A stretch of DNA of 9,622 nucleotides. It comes from Nitrospiraceae bacterium (GTDB lineage: Bacteria > Nitrospirota > Nitrospiria > Nitrospirales > Nitrospiraceae). Shown in pieces: positions 6,435 to 9,622 of this stretch. Every line of letters begins with the position of its first letter. Within the stretch, counting starts at the first letter, position 1. The notes below the pieces were generated by a model. The model was given only the letters and a program-made list of their open reading frames with translations. It searched no databases and was not told where the DNA came from. The position numbers were made by a program, and so were the translations under genes. The stretch lies in the NCBI GenBank assembly GCA_005800255.1, contig SYGW01000022.1:1-9622 (forward strand), given 5' to 3'.

Positions 6435-7775
6435 GTGTTCAAGAAAGTATTGATAGCCAATCGCGGTGAAATCGCGCTCCGGGTCATCCGCGCCTGCAAA
6501 GAGCTCGGCATTAAGACCGTGGCGATTTTCTCCGAAGCCGATGCCTCGAGCCTCCATGTGCGCGCGGCCGACGAGAAGATTTGCGTCGGCCCTCCGGATG
6601 CCGCCCTAAGCTACCGCAATATTCCCAACGTCCTGAGCGCCGCCGAGATCACCGGGGCGGACGCCATCCACCCCGGCTACGGATTCCTCTCGGAGAATGC
6701 CCACTTCGCGGAAGTCTGCGAATCCATCGGCGTGAAGTTCATCGGGCCGACGTCCGAACATATCGCGCTCCTGGGCGACAAAGCCAAAGCCCGCGAAATC
6801 GTTTCCCGCCGCGGCTTGCCCGTCACGCCCGGCAGTCCCGGTGAACTGAAGAGCGAACAGGAAGCCCTCGAAGCCGCCGGCAAGATCGGCTATCCCATCA
6901 TCATCAAAGCCTCGTCGGGCGGGGGAGGACGCGGGATGCGCGTCGTCAATAAAGCCGACGACCTGGCGCGCGCCTTTCAAGCCGCGCAAGCGGAAGCCAA
7001 AACGACGTTCGGCAACGACGCCGTCTACCTCGAGCGCTACTTTCTCGAACCCCGCCATATTGAAGTACAGATTGCCGCCGACCATCGCGGGCATGTGGTG
7101 CATCTCGGCGAACGCGACTGTTCAATTCAGCGCCGGCATCAGAAGCTGCTCGAAGAAACGCCCTCGCCCGCCGTCGACGAAAAGCTCCGCAAGGAAATCT
7201 GCCGCGTCGCCGTCGAAGCCGTCAAAGCCGTGCGTTACCGGAACGTCGGCACCGTCGAGTTCCTGCTCGACAAGGACCACAACTTCTTCTTCATGGAAGT
7301 GAACACCCGCATCCAGGTGGAACATGCGATTACGGAGATGGTCACCGGCATCGATCTCATCAAGGAGCAGATCCGGATCGCCGACGGACAGTCCCTCTCC
7401 TTCAAGCAACAGGACGTCAAGCTCAACGGGCACAGCATCGAGTGCCGCATCAACGCCGAAGACCCGGAGAAGTTCACGCCCTGTCCCGGCATGATCACCA
7501 AATACAGCGCGCCAGGTGGGTTCGGCGTCCGCGTCGACTCGGCCATGGAATCGAACATGATGGTCGTTCCCTTCTACGATTCCATGATCGCCAAAGTCAT
7601 CACCCATGGCCGCGACCGGCAGGAAGCCATCGCCCGCATGTGCCGCGCCCTCGACGAGTTCGTGATCGAAGGCATCAAGACGACCATCCCGCTGCATAAG
7701 CGCATCCTCAGCGATCCGGATTTCCAAAAGGGCCATGTCTCCACGACCTTCCTGGAGCGTTTCCTCGCCAGTTAG
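6435..7775 (+). CDS. accC: acetyl-CoA carboxylase, biotin carboxylase subunit
   Basis: AccC uses ATP and bicarbonate to carboxylate the biotin on AccB. Its 446 residues are close to E. coli AccC (449). The N-terminal domain begins FKKVLIANRGEIALRVIRA (2-20) and includes HPGYGFLSEN (79-88). The ATP-grasp domain has GDKAKAR (114-120), the IIKASSGGGGRGMR lysine and glycine-rich loop (156-169), and the active-site segment EVNTRIQVEH (288-297) with catalytic R292. The C-terminal domain includes IECRINAEDP (335-344). The usual proline after QVEH is alanine here, outside the catalytic residues. The start is GTG at 6435, with GGAG at 6424-6427, 7 nt upstream. The adjacent accB argues for acetyl-CoA carboxylase rather than the related pyruvate or 2-oxoglutarate carboxylase subunits. 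The carboxyltransferase genes accA and accD are not in this window. Confidence 0.95.
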   Translation: MFKKVLIANRGEIALRVIRACKELGIKTVAIFSEADASSLHVRAADEKICVGPPDAALSYRNIPNVLSAAEITGADAIHPGYGFLSENAHFAEVCESIGVKFIGPTSEHIALLGDKAKAREIVSRRGLPVTPGSPGELKSEQEALEAAGKIGYPIIIKASSGGGGRGMRVVNKADDLARAFQAAQAEAKTTFGNDAVYLERYFLEPRHIEVQIAADHRGHVVHLGERDCSIQRRHQKLLEETPSPAVDEKLRKEICRVAVEAVKAVRYRNVGTVEFLLDKDHNFFFMEVNTRIQVEHAITEMVTGIDLIKEQIRIADGQSLSFKQQDVKLNGHSIECRINAEDPEKFTPCPGMITKYSAPGGFGVRVDSAMESNMMVVPFYDSMIAKVITHGRDRQEAIARMCRALDEFVIEGIKTTIPLHKRILSDPDFQKGHVSTTFLERFLAS

Positions 7776-7811
7776 CCGGCGTATGACTGGCAGCACGCGT
7801 TCCTTCCAGCT

Positions 7812-7817
7812 ACAATC
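7812..7817 (+). promoter_or_regulatory. possible -10 box for a leaderless thiE transcript
   Basis: TACAAT at 7812-7817 ends 5 nt before the thiE ATG (7823), so transcription from it would begin at or beside the start codon. It is identical to the -10 box of the aroQ promoter. No good -35 box is found at 16-18 nt upstream, and no Shine-Dalgarno sequence precedes thiE. A leaderless start is therefore plausible but unproven. Confidence 0.3.
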
Positions 7818-7822
7818 ATCAC

Positions 7823-8479
7823 ATGGCCTCAAGAACCAGCTCCAGCCTGAATCGCCTCTACGTCATTCTGGACCCCTCCGTCTGTCCGGACCGTGCCTTG
7901 ATCGACGTGCTGACCGCCTCGGCCAAGGCCGGCGCCCTGCTCTTCCAATATCGCAACAAGACTGCTTCGATGCAGGAGGCCTATCGAGAAGCCTTGGCGC
8001 TCCGGCAGGCAGCGGCGAAGACCGGCGTCCTCTTCATCGTGAACGATCGCTGCGACTTGGCCCTGGCGGTGGATGCGGATGGCGTGCATCTGGGGCAGGG
8101 AGACCTGCCGCTCGACCTAGCCCGCAAGGTCATGGGGCCGGACAAACTGATCGGCATCTCCACCCACAATCTTGATCAGGTAAAGACAGCCAGCGCCGGA
8201 AAACCGGACTACCTTGGCTTCGGGCCGATCTTTACGCCAGGCTCAAAACTGGATCACGATCCGGTGGTGGGGCTGGAGGGATTACGGGCGATACGCAGAT
8301 TGACGTCGCTGCCGGTCTTTGCGATCGGCGGCATTCAGATCGGACAGGTCGTGGACGTCATGGAAGCGGGAGCCGATGGAGTCGCGGTCATCTCGGCCGT
8401 TCTAAAAGCCGCAGACATTCGTGAAGCGGTCAGGGCCTTTCTTTCCCGTATGCCGACACCAGCTTCGCCAGCGTCATAA
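7823..8479 (+). CDS. thiE: thiamine phosphate synthase
   Basis: ThiE joins the hydroxymethylpyrimidine diphosphate and thiazole phosphate moieties to make thiamine phosphate. The 218-residue protein is a TIM-barrel enzyme of normal length. Motifs in order are FQYRNKT (41-47), binding the pyrimidine diphosphate; FIVNDRCDLALAVDADGVHL (71-90) with N74 and D75; GQGDLP (91-96); GISTHN (111-116); FGPIFTPGSK (133-142), the thiazole-phosphate loop; AIGGI (167-171); and GVAVISAV (186-193). The first ten residues are Ser/Thr-rich and outside the conserved core, which begins RLYVILD. No other thiamine genes lie nearby. It follows accC by 47 nt but lacks a ribosome binding site, so it may have its own promoter. 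Its last 50 bp overlap the end of bioD on the opposite strand. Confidence 0.95.
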   Translation: MASRTSSSLNRLYVILDPSVCPDRALIDVLTASAKAGALLFQYRNKTASMQEAYREALALRQAAAKTGVLFIVNDRCDLALAVDADGVHLGQGDLPLDLARKVMGPDKLIGISTHNLDQVKTASAGKPDYLGFGPIFTPGSKLDHDPVVGLEGLRAIRRLTSLPVFAIGGIQIGQVVDVMEAGADGVAVISAVLKAADIREAVRAFLSRMPTPASPAS

Positions 8480-9200
8480 TCTCGACCGCCCAGGCCAGTT
8501 GCATCATGCCGTCCTGCCAATGTTTCGTCACACCGGCGCTGTAGGGGAGGGGCCCCACGACGGGAACCTTCGCGAGCCGCCGCAAGAGAGTCACCGTCGA
8601 TTGTTCCTGCGCCCGCGCGATCTTCGTGCGGACCGACTTCAACCGATTCAGGGCCAGCGCGACGACAGGAATCTTCTTCTGCCGGAGCGCGGCCAGCGTC
8701 AAGAGCGCTTGATTGATTCCGCCCAGGCCTGACGATCCCACCACGATGACGGGGAGCCCCATACGCTCCATGAGATCCAGCCCGTCGACGGTTTCCGTGA
8801 TCGGCACATGCAGCCCGCCGGCTCCTTCCACAACCAGCAGATCGTGCTTTCGGCGCAGAACACGGAAGGCTTGCAGGATGGCCGCGATCTGGATCGTCCG
8901 TCCTTCTTCCCGCGCGGCAGAGAGAGGCGCCAGCGGCAATCGAAAGACATAGGGACAGACCTCTGCCATCGGATCATGGCTACCCGCGGCTCGCCGCAAC
9001 CGTGCTCCATCCGACTGGGCCTTGGTCGATCGTGATACCCCTGTCTCAACCGGCTTCATCACGCCGACATCGATCCCTCGCTGCCTCAAATGCGCCACCA
9101 AGGCAGCAGCCACCAGCGTTTTCCCGACGCCCGTATCGGTCGCAGTGATATAGACCCCCCGCGGGCCGGAACTGTGAGACGGAGCTTTAGTGCGTCGCAT
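8430..9200 (-). CDS. bioD: ATP-dependent dethiobiotin synthetase
   Basis: BioD closes the ureido ring of 7,8-diaminopelargonate using CO2 and ATP to form dethiobiotin, the step before biotin synthase. The protein has 256 residues, longer than E. coli BioD (about 225) through a 14-residue N-terminal leader before GVYITATDTGVGKT and a longer C-terminus. Motifs are the P-loop TDTGVGKT (21-28), the substrate-binding KPVETG (49-54), S64-D65 in the AQSDGARL segment, VEGAGGLHVPI (124-134), GLGGINQALLT (158-168) and LNR (184-186). The ATG at 9198-9200 (read on the minus strand) has no strong ribosome binding site. Its final 50 bp encode protein on both strands with thiE. No bioA, bioB or bioF is present in the window. 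Its product ultimately supplies the cofactor for the nearby accB. Confidence 0.94.
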   Translation of the reverse strand: MRRTKAPSHSSGPRGVYITATDTGVGKTLVAAALVAHLRQRGIDVGVMKPVETGVSRSTKAQSDGARLRRAAGSHDPMAEVCPYVFRLPLAPLSAAREEGRTIQIAAILQAFRVLRRKHDLLVVEGAGGLHVPITETVDGLDLMERMGLPVIVVGSSGLGGINQALLTLAALRQKKIPVVALALNRLKSVRTKIARAQEQSTVTLLRRLAKVPVVGPLPYSAGVTKHWQDGMMQLAWAVEIMTLAKLVSAYGKERP

Positions 9201-9245
9201 ATCTGGAATCCCGCAGGTGATAAAAAACTCGATTGGACTGTTCTC

Positions 9246-9371
9246 GCAGGATGCTCAAAACATTCGTCCAGCAAGGCCGCAGCGAGTGAAGGACCGAATC
9301 GTGCCCTCCAGGGTACGTTGAGGGTCTGAACGATGCGAGAACGACGCTGGCGGACGTTTTCAGCATCCTGC
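9246..9371. repeat. 126-bp imperfect palindrome (REP- or MITE-like) between bioD and the SDR gene
   Basis: The outer 10 bases GCAGGATGCT (9246-9255) match AGCATCCTGC (9362-9371) perfectly as an inverted repeat. After one mismatch, AAAAC (9257-9261) pairs with GTTTT (9356-9360), and matching continues imperfectly to about 9272 and 9346. The centre is a separate hairpin: 9300-9307 (CGTGCCCT) pairs with 9310-9317 (AGGGTACG) across CC. The central hairpin lies exactly midway between the outer ends, so the whole block is one symmetric element. No target-site duplication is evident and it encodes no protein. Its right edge supplies the last base of the SDR stop codon. I have an unverified impression that similar sequences recur in Nitrospira intergenic DNA; only one copy is in this window. 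Confidence 0.75.
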
Positions 9372-9622
9372 TAAAGATTTCGGCTGTCGCAATTCCAGAC
9401 CTGGCCAGACACGTCCTTGAGTTGTGCCAGATACAGAACCGTCCTGGCCACTTCTTCCCGCGACGGAGGCCGACCCAGCGCATGATCCTGCCATTGCTCG
9501 CATTCCGGCATGGCCCCTTCCGATAGTCCTGTGTTCTGCCAGCCAGGCAACAGCAGATTTACCCGGACATTGCCCACGCCCCATTCCTGGGCGGCAGTCT
9601 GCACCAGACCGATGAGACCGGC
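9371..9622 (-). CDS. short-chain dehydrogenase/reductase, C-terminal part (cut by window edge)
   Basis: The frame is open from the window's right edge to a TAG at 9371-9373, giving 83 residues of C-terminus. The visible part starts AGLIGLVQTAAQEWG, the helix that normally follows the YxxxK catalytic motif in classical SDR enzymes. It continues NVRVNLLLPGWQNTGL, the family's N-x-R-V-N-x-x-x-P-G signature, and ends with SGQVWNCDSR, typical of FabG-like members. The catalytic tyrosine and lysine and the Rossmann cofactor site lie beyond the window. The fold and NAD(P)-dependent redox class are well supported; the substrate cannot be told. It points the same way as bioD, 170 nt upstream of it, so a role in acyl-chain or biotin-precursor metabolism is possible but only a guess. 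Confidence 0.85.
   Translation of the reverse strand, partial: AGLIGLVQTAAQEWGVGNVRVNLLLPGWQNTGLSEGAMPECEQWQDHALGRPPSREEVARTVLYLAQLKDVSGQVWNCDSRNL

Noticed and set aside
7122..7832. 236-codon minus-strand open frame opposite accC
   Set aside because: It mirrors the accC codons and has the Asp/Val-rich composition of an antisense shadow; accC is certain.
9201..9245. Promoter or BirA operator for bioD
   Set aside because: Apart from a T6 run on the bioD strand, I found no paired promoter boxes or recognisable biotin operator.

Overview
This 9.6-kb window is GC-rich chromosomal DNA packed with housekeeping genes. Gene content, gene order and a palindromic intergenic element suggest a Nitrospira-like bacterium (phylum Nitrospirota). 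That assignment is inference from general familiarity, not from a search. I found no tRNA, rRNA, CRISPR array, transposase or phage gene, and no convincing new multi-gene system.

Region 1 (94-3981, + strand) is a tight run of five genes: nth (endonuclease III), yicC (endoribonuclease family), gmk (guanylate kinase), rpoZ (RNA polymerase omega) and coaBC (coenzyme A synthesis). nth/yicC and yicC/gmk overlap by ATGA, and coaBC starts 3 nt after rpoZ stops. This looks like one operon joining DNA repair, RNA turnover, GTP supply, transcription and CoA synthesis.

Region 2 (3986-4628, +) is a small TPR-repeat gene that no longer reads through. Three separate frame disruptions, one of them a visible 4-bp tandem duplication, split a protein of about 212 residues. 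It is either a young pseudogene or a patch of sequence error.

Region 3 (4639-7775, +) starts with a strong sigma70-type promoter and carries aroQ (shikimate pathway), efp (elongation factor P), and accB and accC (biotin carrier and biotin carboxylase of acetyl-CoA carboxylase). efp/accB overlap by GTGA.

Region 4 (7776-9622) holds thiE (thiamine phosphate synthase, +), which converges on bioD (dethiobiotin synthetase, -) with a 50-bp tail-to-tail coding overlap. Upstream of bioD on the same strand is the C-terminal end of a short-chain dehydrogenase/reductase cut by the window edge. The gap between them is largely filled by a 126-bp imperfect palindrome whose end coincides with the SDR stop codon. 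bioD makes the biotin precursor that accB ultimately needs, so the two loci are linked in metabolism, though no shared regulation is visible.
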